Below are positions 32,701 through 45,800 of a stretch of DNA of 64,000 nucleotides, in pieces (the stretch's first letter is position 1; the number at the start of each line of letters is the position of its first letter). A program made the translations under genes and the position numbers. This DNA is from Brachionus koreanus (Eukaryota; Rotifera; Eurotatoria; Ploima; Brachionidae), in NCBI GenBank assembly GCA_016987375.1, contig PJRA01000272.1, forward strand, positions 926,936-990,935, read 5' to 3'. The notes beneath the pieces were generated by a model. It was not told the origin of the DNA. It saw only the letters and a program-made list of their open reading frames with translations, and searched no databases.

Positions 32701-35700
32701 ATATTTGTTTTTCTAAAATTTAGAGTTATTTGTTAAAATGAACAGAATTGAATAGTTTTCAAAATGATACGTATTAGTCTTTGTTTATTTAATTCTAAAA
32801 TATTTCATAAAATGAAAAATTTAAATGAATTGTATTGTTAGATAATTACTTTGTTTTATCAGTTAAAAAAAAAACGCAAAATTTAATGTAAAATGGTCTT
32901 TTTATATAAAGCAAAATACAAAAAAATATTGATGATTGTATACAAAAAAAGGAAGGTTATCTAGGAAAAAAATGTCTGAATAAATTCTAGATAACAAAAA
33001 ATTTACAAATTACATCGGTCTTAAATTTGAGTTTGAATAAAATTTCTCTTTTAAGAAAATTTGTAATGAAAAAAAAAGTTACTTTTGATAAAAATTAAAT
33101 TTTTTTTCGAGGAAAGAGCAGGCTTTTCACGTTTTGCAGTTCCATTTCCGATAGAAATAAAAAATGGTCCTTAGAAAAAAGGTAGAATTTTTTTTTCAAA
33201 AATTTTAAATAATAATTAAAGAAAAATACCGTTTTGATTTTCATTTTGTTCACTTTGGTCGATTTCTTGTTCTTTTGGTTCAGATATTTGTTCCGATTGT
33301 TTGCTATCTGTATCTTTATTTTTACCTGGTTGATTTTGTTGCAAAAGTGTTAGACGATTTATTTCAGCTTGGAGCTCAGTAAGCTTATTATTAAGAACTT
33401 CTATATCTTTGACCATATTATTTGAATTGTTATGATTAGAACTTTGGTTTGTCTTGCTCATGGTATTCGAGTTTATGTATTTATCTTTTAGAGAATCGAT
33501 TGCCTTAATTACCTCGTCTCTGGAATAATACGCCTTGGTTAGATCCACGGTCATAGACTCAGAATTAGACTTAGGGCTTGGCTGCTTTTTAGTTGAATTT
33601 AATGGAGGCGATTGTGCAGCGGATGAGTTTGGCGTTGACAAAGATGACACACTGCTAGTGCCAGTATTTTGATTGTTTGGCAAATAGTCCTCTTTGTTGT
33701 TCTGCTCAAAATCGTTTATAAAGTTTTTGGGAGTCTTGTCCCATTGACGTCTTGTTGCCTCCCGATTTGTGTGACTAAGATTGGAGCTATTTGGCGAACT
33801 GGTCAATTGACTTGGTGTAGGCGACTCACATGTACTGTTATTGGGACTTTGTGTAGACTTTTGAGGCTCGCCTATTTGCGATACCTGATCTTGAATTTGA
33901 GATTTTTTTTGTACTACTTGCAAAAAAACTTGTTTGCCTATGTTTTGACGTTGTTTTTCCAATTCAGTTTCAAGCTTTCGCTTGTCACGTTCCATTGAAG
34001 TTTTTTTCTCCTTTAATTGCATTCTAAATTAAAAAAGAAAAAATTAATTTTAAATAATCTAAAAGCAATTAACTAATATTTTTAATTAATCAGAGCGAAG
34101 AAATGGATTTGATCAACTTTAGTTCATTACCTAATAGATTGACATGGGTTTGAGAAAAAGCACTTTAAAATGGGGTAAAAATTACATTTTAATTATTTTT
34201 TAGTTTTCAATTATAAAAAGATATGAAAATTTTTTCCAAAAAATTAGCGCTTTTAGCACAAACTTAATCGAAATGATCTATTTTAATAATTTGGATAAAT
34301 TTAAGCTTTCACTTTTAAACAAAAATTGAATTTTAGACTACGAGAAAAAAAATACTTATCAAATTAGATTAAGTTCTTAATTTTTAATTAACAGTTTTAG
34401 TTTATTCTATTCAAAATGAAGATAAGTTTTTTTTTTCGGGTTAAAAAAGTTTTTATTTATGCTATTGAGCTTGAATGAAATGTTTTTCTATCTAAGAATA
34501 AATTAAATTGAAAAAATATATAAATAAAAAAGCAAGTGATAAAAATATCAAAATAAATATTCTAATCTATAATATTTGATTCTTCCGACAAAAAAAATTG
34601 CTGCCATATTTTTGTGCACGTATGTTGACTAAATACGGTTATCTTTTAAATATACAAACCAAATAAAAATTAGAATTAGCATAAAAACTACTTTTTTTTT
34701 AAATCAAATATTTATTTTTAAAAGCCTATACCCTTGATCATTTTTTTAGAGGAAAATTATAAAAAAAAAAAAACGATTTGTGATTTTTTACTTGTATGAA
34801 CACAATTTTTAAACATAACATGCTTTGTTCTCAACCCATTTTAAATTTAGCATATTAATCAGATTTAATTTTAAAATTATTTCCGCGTCATTTAAGAGCT
34901 TCTACGTTTTTATCTATGATTGACATTAATTTTATGTTAGTATCACATTTTATGCACTTATAAATGCCCTAAAACGTGAGTCTAAGTTAATTAGTTCACT
35001 AAGATAAGTTTTTAAAATAAGGACCTTAGATTGTAGTTTAGAATCATATCTAAACGACGAGCTTCCATCGCTTGCCTAAAATTCAACATGAAGAGATGGC
35101 AAATTAGAAAATTAAAGAAACTTGCCTTATAGAAAGCAGTTCTTTGGCAAACATTGGAGAACCTGGCTCTATATTGGCGGTGTTGGAGCATTTTTCGGAT
35201 TCTAGCCTCGGAGTTTGTCTTCCCGAGTCACAGTCAATTTGCTGATTACGCTTGGAATTCCAGGTGGTTGTTTTACGCCACGTATTCATATTTACATTCG
35301 CTTCTTGGGGCTTGATCACAATTTCTTGCTCTTCGGCTTCGTGATTCAGCTCACTATTGTCTGTATTCGACGACGACTCAGTTACGTCTTTTACTTTGTA
35401 GAATATGTCTCCTGGGCGCGCCGTGACGCTCAAGCGCCTCACTAGACCCGTCGACTTGTCAATCTGGACACTACTCTGCTCAGTTACGTTTGGCAAGTTG
35501 GCATTGCTTGAATTTACACGCACAGTTTTCATGCCAGAATCAACTTGGCCTGAATAGTCCGAGTCTTTGTCTTGTGTATTTTCATTGAAATTCATGCGAT
35601 TCGTTGACGACAACTTAAATTATGGCAATTTGTTATTATTATCAACAAAAATAATTACAAAAAAAAAAACCATTCAAAATGGAGAAACTAGATAAATATT

Positions 35701-35960
35701 GTAAAATAGAAAAAAAAAAGTAAAGATAAATATCTTAAAATATTTATGTTTTTGTTGTTGGTTCGACTTTATTTTCTTAAAGTTAAACTTATAAAATAAA
35801 AATTCGTATATTTTTCTATTTTATGACTCTTTTTTTTTCTTTACAATCTTTGCTCACTATTTACCTATCTATCTATTATTTTTTTGTTTAAAGGTATTTA
35901 TTTAGTTCTAAAAATTAAGTTTTGTTTTGTTTTTTTTTGTGTTGTGTTTAGATCTTAGTG

Positions 35961-36000
<40 letters not shown>

Positions 36001-39000
36001 AATAGAGAGTATGATTTATTATCGAGACCTAATCGAAATGATTCTTAATGTTTTTGTTGTGATTTAGCTTGGATTTTGACAATATGACTAATATGAGAAT
36101 AATCGTTTCTACTTTTTGGTATCCCAATGAACATTAATTTAAAGAGATTTATGTCAAATCGATTATGTAGCAAAAACAATTCGTGTCACTTAAAATTAGT
36201 GCCTTAATTGTCCAAAACAAAAATAGCTTAATCCTTTATTATTATCAAAATAGGGCCTAATCCCCTACAAAAGAGCATCCTGTTGCTGCAAAATTATTTT
36301 GAATACATTTTTTTACATTTAAATGAAAATAGACTCAAAATTTGTCTCATTACTTTGAATATATTTCTGAAAATACTTTTTAGCCTCTCTAAATTTAACT
36401 ATGACTTGTTAAAAATAAATTTAGCACGTGATTGATACAATCTCGATTTCTAGTTGTTCTAGATGAAATATTGATGGCAGATGAACATAAAAAATAAATA
36501 TTTGATTATTAATTAAATAGAAAATAGAAAAGAATTCGAGATATTTTATCAAATTTGTTTGTTGAAACTATGAAAAATGGTTGTGTTTGCTTTTTTAAGT
36601 TGGGCAACTGGAAAACAAATTTATAATTTCAAATTAGGCTCATTCAATTTCAAATCTCATTCCGGACTATAGATTTAGAAAATGATGCAATTTTTCGATT
36701 CTTTATTATGAACGCCTAAAAAAGCTCGAGGCCTTTGACTCGTAAAATTAGCCATTAATTTTTCTTTCTCCTAAATTGTTTAATAATTAATAGGTCAAAT
36801 TGAAATGACCATTTTACAAGCTTCATTAATTTTATTATTGTGAAATATTTCAGAAATTAATTTCAAAACTTAATTGCCAGAATCAGCACCAATAAATTAC
36901 TTCATAGGAATTTACTTGCTGACAAAATTAATCCTTAAAATAAAAACCAGAAAATTTTAAGTGATTAGTCCTAATTCTTTTGCTGTCAAAATAGGTCGGA
37001 TTAAAATATTTGAATAATGCTAGTCAAATAGGATATGTGAGTGGAGGATCTAGATGGAAAATTATTTGAAATTTTTTTTTTCTAAAATAAAAAGAAAACA
37101 TCAGTGAGAAAATAAATTTAGACTTTTATTGTCAAATTTATTTATCAACATGTCATGGGTTTAATTGATTAATTATACGATCTAACTTTAGCTAACTTTT
37201 GTATTTAGCAATTGACAATTGACCAAAAATTTTAAGGCAATAAAATTTTCAAAACAAAACTTATAAAAGCCAAAAATAAAAATTCACAAATTGTAATAAA
37301 AACCAGTCAAGCTTTTCGCTTAAGCCTAATTGCTTTGATTTTTAGATTTAAGTATTTAAAAACAAAATGACCATATACCTTTACATAGGTTCTTGACGAA
37401 AACATATTATTCTGTTCGGAAGTCGGCATTTCTTCGTTCATAAGATCATCGTCTTCGTTCTCGATTTCGGCATAGTCGCCGTTTTCGTTTAGTTTAAATT
37501 TTGAGGCCAAACTCGTAGCTACGAGATCAAAATTGTTGCTCGCTTCAAGCGACACATTATCGAGCAAGCTGCTCGCGTTCGACACCGCTTTCGACATTCT
37601 AATTAAATTAAAATTTTAAATTTAGACTTTCATTTAAAGCTTGGCTAAACAAAATTTACTTTATCTCAGTTGATTGGCTTGGAGTATACGGGCTTTTTTT
37701 TATAAAGCTGTTGCGAGTAACATCACCGATCCGTGCCGACAGAAACGGAGTGGTCGCATGATAATGTTTTTTCATGAATTCTTAAATTCAAATTAAATTA
37801 AGATAAGTAAATTTTCAAAGAAAATATAGAATTTAAACCAAGATAGTCACTTTAAATTGGCTAAATGCTAATTTTATTTTTAAATTTTAGATTTACTTTT
37901 AATGTATTCTTTGAATTTTTCGAAGTGATTTTTCTCAACTAAATTAGGAATCGGATTTAATTCAAAAAAATAGAAAAGCTCAGCAATAAATGCCAATTTG
38001 TTTATATTCATCTCCACTGGACTGTACAGAAAATCTTCGAATGAGAAACAAAATGATTTTGGTCCCAGAAATTTTTCACAAAACTCTTTGATCAAGTTTA
38101 AATTTTCGACTCTTTCTTCAAAACCAACGTTTTCCTGAAGACATATGTCGCTCAGATCTATTTCAATGTCACTTGTATAAAAAACAATCATAACAGACAA
38201 AATTGTTCCGCACGCTAAAGACTTGGCAATGTCGTGATCAATTTGATTCAGAAAAATGTGAGGTTGACACTTGACAAGACTGGACTGTCTGCCAAACGCG
38301 TCACACTCATTCTCCAGACAGTTCACCACAATCTTTGTTATATTATTCAGCCAATACGAGCAAACTTGCTCCAAATTTGAAGGCATTTCATCACATGCAG
38401 CTTGTTGTGTATATTTTCTTTTAAAAATATAAATTTTGTTTTCAAACTTTAGTCAATAAATATCTTTTCTATTTACCTAATAGAATTGTAAACAGAATCA
38501 AATTGCATTATTCTAAGTGAATAATACATCATAATACTATCGATCAAGGCCAAATGTGCACTCTTAATTAAAAAATTTATTTATCTAATAAAACTATAAA
38601 AAAGGCCTGCTTGACCCTTATTAATATTTGTTAAAAAATTTCTTACAACATAGAACGGAGAGTCCTGGCATATTATTTGCCAAGTTACTGGTTCATCATT
38701 TTCATCGCTAACCATTATTGAGTTACTTGCCATGTATTCGAGTATATGGGTTATTTGATCAAAATTTTTACTAAATAAATTGCTGCATGCACTGCAATAT
38801 AAATTTCCGTTTATTAATTCTTGAACAACTTCGCCACGTAGCGATTTGCCTAGCTCATTTTCTTCAAAAAATGGTTCGCTTAGGCATGTTTGGTTTGATT
38901 TGGATAGAAGCCATTTGAGCGAAGCCGAAAACTTTGACTAAAAATAAAAAATTGATAAAACATAAAAGAAAATTTTATTTTTTGAATACTCCATAGTTGA

Positions 39001-41268
39001 AAATATAAGCCATATTTATTCCATCTATATAGACAATTTATTAAATATTCATTTTAAGTCCTTGAATTTAGCGACAAACAACAATTTTTAATTGATAAAT
39101 AAAAAAAAATCTATAAGCTTTTCAAAAATTAAAATAAAATATTTAAGCTTCGTCAAGTAAAAATTAAGCTAATAAATAAAAGATTCGTTTTGACACCAAT
39201 TTGTGATAAACTGGAATCAGTCAAATTTTACTTTAATTTTTTTATTGTTAGTAGAATCGACCTAGTAGACGAAAGTCTCGGTGGAAAACTGGTCAACAAT
39301 ATTTGATGTGAAATTTTATTTCTATTCAAATAATTTGCCTATTCTAAAATAAACTTGGGATTTAAAATATTATTGTTTTCATTGTTGAAAAAATTTTGAA
39401 TTAATTGAATAGGTGTTAAAATCATAGCACGATAAGACTAGAAAAAAAAGCGGTCTTAATTGAGTCAAAATCAGGTCAAAATTTAAGCAACAGGCAAAAA
39501 AGTTGAATGAGCATTGTTTTGATTTCAAATAATTGACTTTCAAAATCAAGATTTTCGCATGGAAATATTCTTTGAATTTAAAGTACAAAATGAAGCCTAT
39601 CTCGAATCTGAACACGAAAATATGGGCCTAAAAATTAAAATTCTCTAGACAAAGTTTTATAAAGATAAAATAATTTTAATCTAAAACAATATCTAATCCT
39701 CGAATAAATATTTTAAATTTAGGAATATTTGAAACAAATTGGGTAAAAAATTGTGACATAACTCTTACACAAATATCTACACTTTTGAAGACTCAAATTT
39801 CATGTTTTCTTTTTCCGCATCATTGTTAAATCAATGAAGTCATACAATAAAAGCTAAACTAAAGAAATTCTGATTTGTTTCTTTTAATTAGGATATAATT
39901 TTGAAATATAAATATTTCTAAATAATGATTGTGGTAAATTTGACCAGACCTAGCTAAATATCTCAATAAAATGATGTGTATTAGTTTTAGTATTCTAATT
40001 GAACAAAAAAAATGTCCCTTTATTGTTTTTATTACGACTACGCATAGGTTTAAATAAATTTCAAGCGAAATTAGATTAAGATAAGCTCGACCAGATTTAA
40101 TATTTTTGCAATAGTCGCAAAATTTAAATTTTATGACCATTAGCTATCCTAAATAATTAGACTAATGAATTTATTTTTGGAAAAATTTGGACTAAATCGG
40201 AAAAAGATTTGACAATTGGTGGTGGATGAAAATTGGCTAAATAGGCAGATTCAATTAAAAAAAATAAAAATTCCCATAAAAATTTACAATAGTTATTTTT
40301 AGTTTGGTAAAAGCAAATCTTAGTAAAAGATTAAAATTTAATCCATGTGATAAGCTTTTGTTGACCTAAAGACTTTTGCGTAATAAAATTAAATTTTTTT
40401 TGGCTTTTTAAAGAAGCTATTTAATTGAATTAGAGTGTCAAGCACTATTTTGTAAAAAAAATATAGAAGCCGTCTAAATTATTTTGAAAAATTTTCTATT
40501 AATTTAATCTTAGCCATTACGGCAATTGTAACCAATGCTTACGTACTTTAATTAAAATTTGGATAACTGGTTTTCAAAATTAAAATTTAATTTTTAGATA
40601 AAAAACTTATTTCAATTTGGGATAATACTACTAGGCATTCAACAATTAGTAAATATTTAACGAATAATTTTTTTCTTTTCAAACTAATTAAATAATTTAT
40701 CTCTTTTAAATCGAAATAATAATTAAATTTAATTCAAAATTATATTTTTCAAGATACATTTAAATTAAAGTATGGTCAAAGCCATTAGTAATAAATTAGA
40801 CTCAGTCTTGTTTAAACTAGGACTCGTGTCTTTGCAAACGCGTCTTTTATTAGTATGAAAAAAAAAATTCTTCGAATGGATTATTTAAATAAAAAAAATA
40901 GAAATTTTCTTTATATTTTATTTCTATCTTAGATCTGGATTTGAGATTTGTTTTTCTTAAAATTTTAAGAATCTGGTCCAAGAAAATAATTTTGAATTTT
41001 ATTCAGAGTCGGAATTAACCCTAAACAAAGATGAAAATTTTAGTTGTTTAAGTTGAAGTTGAATATCTTGGCAACAATTCTTAAGATTCCAAAGCCTATT
41101 AACTTAAAGACGGAATATTTATTTTGTATGGCTTATATTCCAATTTCAAAAGGCATCGGTTAAAACCAATTATTATTCAAATTAAAATTAATTAAAACAT
41201 ACTTCATGCGGTTTGTATTGCTCGAACGGCTCGAGTTCAAAATAGTCATTGTCATTTGTCGTATCCAT
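26748..41268 (-). CDS. CAMSAP/Patronin microtubule minus-end-binding protein, 14 exons, 1810 aa
   Basis: Exons (minus): 41268-41203, 38937-38647, 38562-38477, 38417-37897, 37780-37660, 37598-37379, 35613-35126, 34023-33230, 30838-30260, 30081-28750, 28131-27904, 27688-27476, 27299-27181, 27122-26748; all phases close to 1811 codons with stop. CAMSAPs cap and stabilise free microtubule minus ends. The N-terminus has FELEPFEQYKPHESKFSASL and WLLSK as in the family, then a divergent CH domain (about 120-310, with SDICLQE and SFEDFLYSPVE). The segment LLSIRMQLKEKK...RQRQ-type helix with IGKQVFLQVV starts near 597. A strong coiled coil (about 925-990) precedes a long disordered part, then the C-terminal CKK domain (about 1645-1770) with GPKLYKRL, HFVILFRDYHLQYRGVYSYT, KYNSGGKQFSP and DAVTIHSTYWQ. 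Intron 7 is GC-AG. Introns 1, 6, 7 and 8 exceed 1 kb. Confidence 0.93.
32100..32345 (+). CDS. small open frame inside CAMSAP intron 8, opposite strand (81 aa, unknown)
   Basis: An ATG-initiated frame of 81 codons lies in the 2.39 kb intron 8 of the CAMSAP gene on the other strand. The product is basic and mostly helical in composition, with LNKALKLELIRQIYYKHKIF and a second segment VFEYLRKDYKIF. Two helices with Leu-Arg-x-Ile-Tyr and YLRK spacing faintly recall small mitochondrial assembly factors, but I do not recognise a family. Composition is less AT-driven than random frames nearby. It may be a nested single-exon gene, an old retro-copy or chance. Confidence 0.35.
   Translation: MYSKFTKTKPLNKALKLELIRQIYYKHKIFSVKQIFNNQLCKNVFEYLRKDYKIFDRENTSFIKQLSKVENLTHVNCTEYD
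35965..35997. repeat. (GA)n microsatellite
   Basis: About sixteen uninterrupted GA units in CAMSAP intron 6, read as CT on the sense strand of that gene. It lies about 350 bp upstream of exon 7 in gene orientation. Slippage-prone, with no coding consequence. Confidence 0.95.
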
Positions 41269-42890
41269 TACCGTAATCCAAAACCAATGCTATTCGAGAT
41301 TTGTAGTTTAAAAGCCTTTTTTAATTTTCAAATTCAAAAAGAAATCGGTTTGCCTCTCTTTTTTGTTGTATTCTTCACTCGTATATTTTTTATCTAAGAT
41401 AAAAATTCATCTTTTTCTATTTTATTTTATCTAAAATTAATTAAAAAAACGTGTAAACTTTTTAAAATAATCTAAACAAACTAAAGGATTAATTTCAAAT
41501 TTAATTAAAGGTAAAATTTGTCAAAATTTAAAAACATTCAAACTAATTTGGAGCAAAAGTCTGAGAAAAACTAATGTACAGGATTGCACTCTTGATTAGA
41601 GCTCTCTCTCTTTCTCTGTAATTCAGACTAGAGCCATTCTTGACCAAAAAATTGTATTTTCTTTTAAAATAAAAACAATCGTTTATTTACAATGCTTAGA
41701 CTAAACTCAATTGGTCTCAATTATTCCGAGTATAGTTTGTGTATAGACTGAGTATCTTTCAAGTGACATTGTATTGACGGACTTTTCATGACTTGTCTCA
41801 TTTGATTGATTATCGAATTTTCATGACAAATGCGTCCGCGTTTTTAATAAACACTTAGAAACATTTATGCGCTTTTTTCTCTATTTTTTTTTTAATTTTT
41901 ATTCTTTAAATTGACTCAAAGATTAACTTAGCCTAAGGTTAGGCCAATAGCAATAACCTTGCGGACTTATTCAAAACTAATTCCAATTCTACAAGCTTTT
42001 CTTAAGAATATAAAAAGGCCTTTTTATTTTATAACTTATTTAGAAATTTAGATATTTTTGTTAAAAATAAAATATTATTTGAGTTATCTTAAGTTTTTTA
42101 CTATCTTAGCTATAAATTGTAGAATAATGTAGCAATAATAAAATAATATAGACATGATTGTTTAAAAATAAATATTCCAAACCTAGAAATTTTTTTTTCA
42201 AGTTATTTCAGGCTAACAATCAAGCTCAAATGAGTCCTAATTGACAAAAATAAAATTAAAAAAAAAACTTAAAAGAAATAAAACAACAAAAAAGAAATAA
42301 CGATTACAAAACGAGTCAAGAAATTTTTTTGACAAAGACCCAACAAAAATCTCCAAGTGCCTTATTGTTTTGATTATGAATCTTTTAAAATATAGAAAAA
42401 AAAAAACTCATAATTGTTATATAAGTGCTTATGATTTCTTTATTTAATTTGAACCTTTCATTAAAAAATTTAATAATTAGAAAATCAAAAATAAGAAAAC
42501 CAAATCTTTGGATTGTCATCATTATCATTTTGATTTAATTCATTAATAAACAACTCTGGTCTAAACACTTGGTATAATCTAGATATTAAATTTTTGCATT
42601 AACCTCAAAATTAATTCAATCCAAGGCTCGGCTAATTTCGAGCTGCCTTAAAAATAGAGATATCTTAATTAAAGAGAAAATTTAGCATGAGTTAAATGCT
42701 AATATGGAATCAAAATCAGTCGAAATTAAAAATATTTCTGGTTCATAGATTAATAAAAATATTTTCATCATAAAAAATACTAAAGAGTTCATGTTAATTA
42801 TTATTGTTTTAACCTTCTAAACAGACGAATTAAAACTCGCTCATAAATCGTGATATATCGATATATTTAAATCTAATTTACAGTGATTTA
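41269..42890. other. CAMSAP upstream region, gene-free
   Basis: 5' flank of the CAMSAP gene. A CT-rich tract near 41604-41618 (CTCTCTCTTTCTCT) lies about 340 bp upstream of the start codon and could belong to the promoter or leader. No other exon is visible. Confidence 0.4.
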
Positions 42891-45800
42891 TTTGTTCAGT
42901 GTATATACTCGGACAGGTACGCTTGTAATTAACGCGACACATTCTTGTGTACACTAGGAATTAGGTTCAAACTGCGCATAGAAATAACAATCCGAACTGA
43001 TTCAAAATTTAAAACAAAATTCCAAATTTTACCCCCAAATTTTCAGAGTTTATTGAGCTCACTTTTTCGAGTTCCATTAAATTTAAGAAAAAATATTTTA
43101 AAATTATTATTTGAATTAATTATTATAATTTTTGATTTTTTTTATAATGTAAAAATTTTCCGTTTTATTGTTTTCCTCAGAATGTTGACTAAGGAATTTA
43201 GGTCAGTAGTATTAAATAAAACTGTTTGAATTACTTTTAAAAAAAAATTCGTTAGGAATTCGGCAAAGCTTAGGCTTTCTTCTCTTAACTGTGTCGTATA
43301 ACATAAATTATCCTCAGTGCTATGATCACATGAATAGTATTCCGCAGCTGCTGATCACCATACATCAATTCTATTGTGTTATTATTATTTTTCTATAAAA
43401 GAAGACTAATTATTTACAACTAAATAAAATTTAATGATCTGAGTGCACTCTATCAATAAACACCATCAAAATAAGTATTGATTTCACATAGTCAATGCAT
43501 AATTTAAATAACGAATAGTTTAATAGCGATTCAAAGGATCCACTAGCATCATTATAAAGTCATTCCAATTGTAGAGCAATAATCATTAATCAAAAATATC
43601 AATATCTAACATCTAATAGTTAGAAAGATAAAAGATGGTTGCCATCATAATAAAATTTTTCTCTAAACAGGTCTTTTTAAAAAAATCAATAAACAATTTT
43701 ATTTTAAAAACTTTTTAAACAAAATGAACTTTATCAAATTTTCATTAAAAAAAGAAAATGATCCTTCACTATTAATAATTAGTTTGACTAAAAAGAAGAA
43801 CTTAGTTCGATTATGTGCGGTCCAAAACTCACCTTAAATTTTTTAAACAATAAATAAATAAATATTTCTAATTAATAATAAAATAATTAAATAAAAAAGC
43901 TCTAAACAAAGTTATTTTTAAATTTTACAAAAAAAACATATATTTCTAAAACTATAAATCTTTTATTTAATTCAAAACTTATGTAAATTGGCTTCTATTT
44001 AAAAATTTAGAAAAAATTTCCACCCGAACTTAAGTCTTATATAGAAAAAAAAATACTTAGATCGAACCTATATGTTTCGAACTTTTAACTCAATTTCGAA
44101 GGAATTGTTTTGTTTGTTTAATTTAAAGACAAATTTCTCTAATCATTAGCTTGTTATCGATTTTGAAAAGAAGATCAAGATTTTAGTGTTCATTTATATA
44201 AAGATGTTACCTTAAAAAAGTAAATTTTTAGTGAAATAAAAAATTAAGATTTAAAAGCTAAAAATTTTTTTAAAATTATAAACCAAATTTTAAGATCAAG
44301 AAGTTTAAATATTAAAATTTATTTTTCAACGTTTAGTAAATAAAAAATCTTGTTTTATATTACTTCATTTGTTATGTTATTTTTTTTCAAATAAAGCTTA
44401 CTAAACTTCATACAAGCAATACAATAAAAACAAATTCTAAATTTTTTTTTAAAAACTTGACAAATACTTTCATGCTGTTTAAACAACAATTTTATCCTAC
44501 AAATTATCTAATTTTTTATATAATACTAATTAAGTTGAGAATTATTTCGTTTGTTTGATTCTTGTTGATATTTTAGTTCATTTTAAAAAAATTCACATTA
44601 AAAAAAATATTAGAACTGCATTTGTAGCCATAAATTTCTTTTTAATTAAATTCATATTTAGCTTGATTAAATAATTAATTACATGTTAAGTAAAGTAACA
44701 GTCATATTTTGTTAGTATAGATTTTTTTCTCATTTAATGATTAATTGAAAATATTTTTCCTTATTTAATATTTCTATTTGTAAATATTTTGGATGAACTA
44801 AATTTTCTAATTTTAATTTAATTACTAGATTGGTTTTAAGAAGATGGAAAGAAACATGATTTTGCTAGATTCTAACCTAAAAATAAAAACTTAATCGCAT
44901 ACTCATATTTAGCAAAAAGAAATTATTTTTTAAAAGAAAGAAAGTATGATTTCTAAATTCTATTTTTTTTTAAAAATTTTTCTCAATTTTAGAAATCTTA
45001 GCTTCGTATAGACAGAAAAAATTCTAAAAATTTAACGCTTTCTTATGCATTATTAAAATTTTGATTTTTATCCTTAAGTTTTGACAAGTTATTAAATCTA
45101 ATTTGAATAACCGAAAGACTCGTTATTTGTCAAAGAGACCCAGAATCTTAAAAGTTTGAAAGATTACAATTTTTAGAATTGTCCCACTTACTTTAAAGAC
45201 GATTAATTTTCCTAGTTATCTATTGTTTTTAATAAAATTTAAATTGTAAAATAGAGCAATCCAGAGTCAAAATATTTTATTGAAATTTAAAGCAAAAACT
45301 TTGAAAAATTTATAAAAAATAATGACCAAATAATTAAAAAATACCTCAAGTTGACATTAATTATGCACTTAATATCTATAGAAACAAAGTAGTGATAACA
45401 AAATAATCTAAAATTTAAAATAAAAATGTTAAAATTTTCAGAAATAATTAAAGTTTTGTTTGAACAAGACGTGATTCAAGACACAAATTAATAATAATAG
45501 TTTTATACCTGTAAGTATTGGTTAGGTAATCCGTGAATTATAATTGAACTAGCTAAAAACATTTTTGTCATTATTTACTATTATTAGTTTTTAAAGAGTA
45601 ATTTTTTATTTAACTTAAATGAACTAAGATCTAAATATTATTGAACATACTGAGTCTCATTTGGATAAACCAAATATTTATTTGCTCCAACATATTAGCA
45701 TATTAGCCGTGATCAATGCGCTCTTATTTATTGGATTATTCTATGCTTCATTTGAATCTCTGCTCACGGATTTAAGCTACTTTAAATCTTTAATAAAATT

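Noticed and set aside
42945..43372. open frames on both strands (about 94 codons plus, about 70 codons minus) in a less AT-rich block
   Set aside because: Neither resembles a known family, the minus-strand frame has no ATG, and opposite-strand openness suggests chance.
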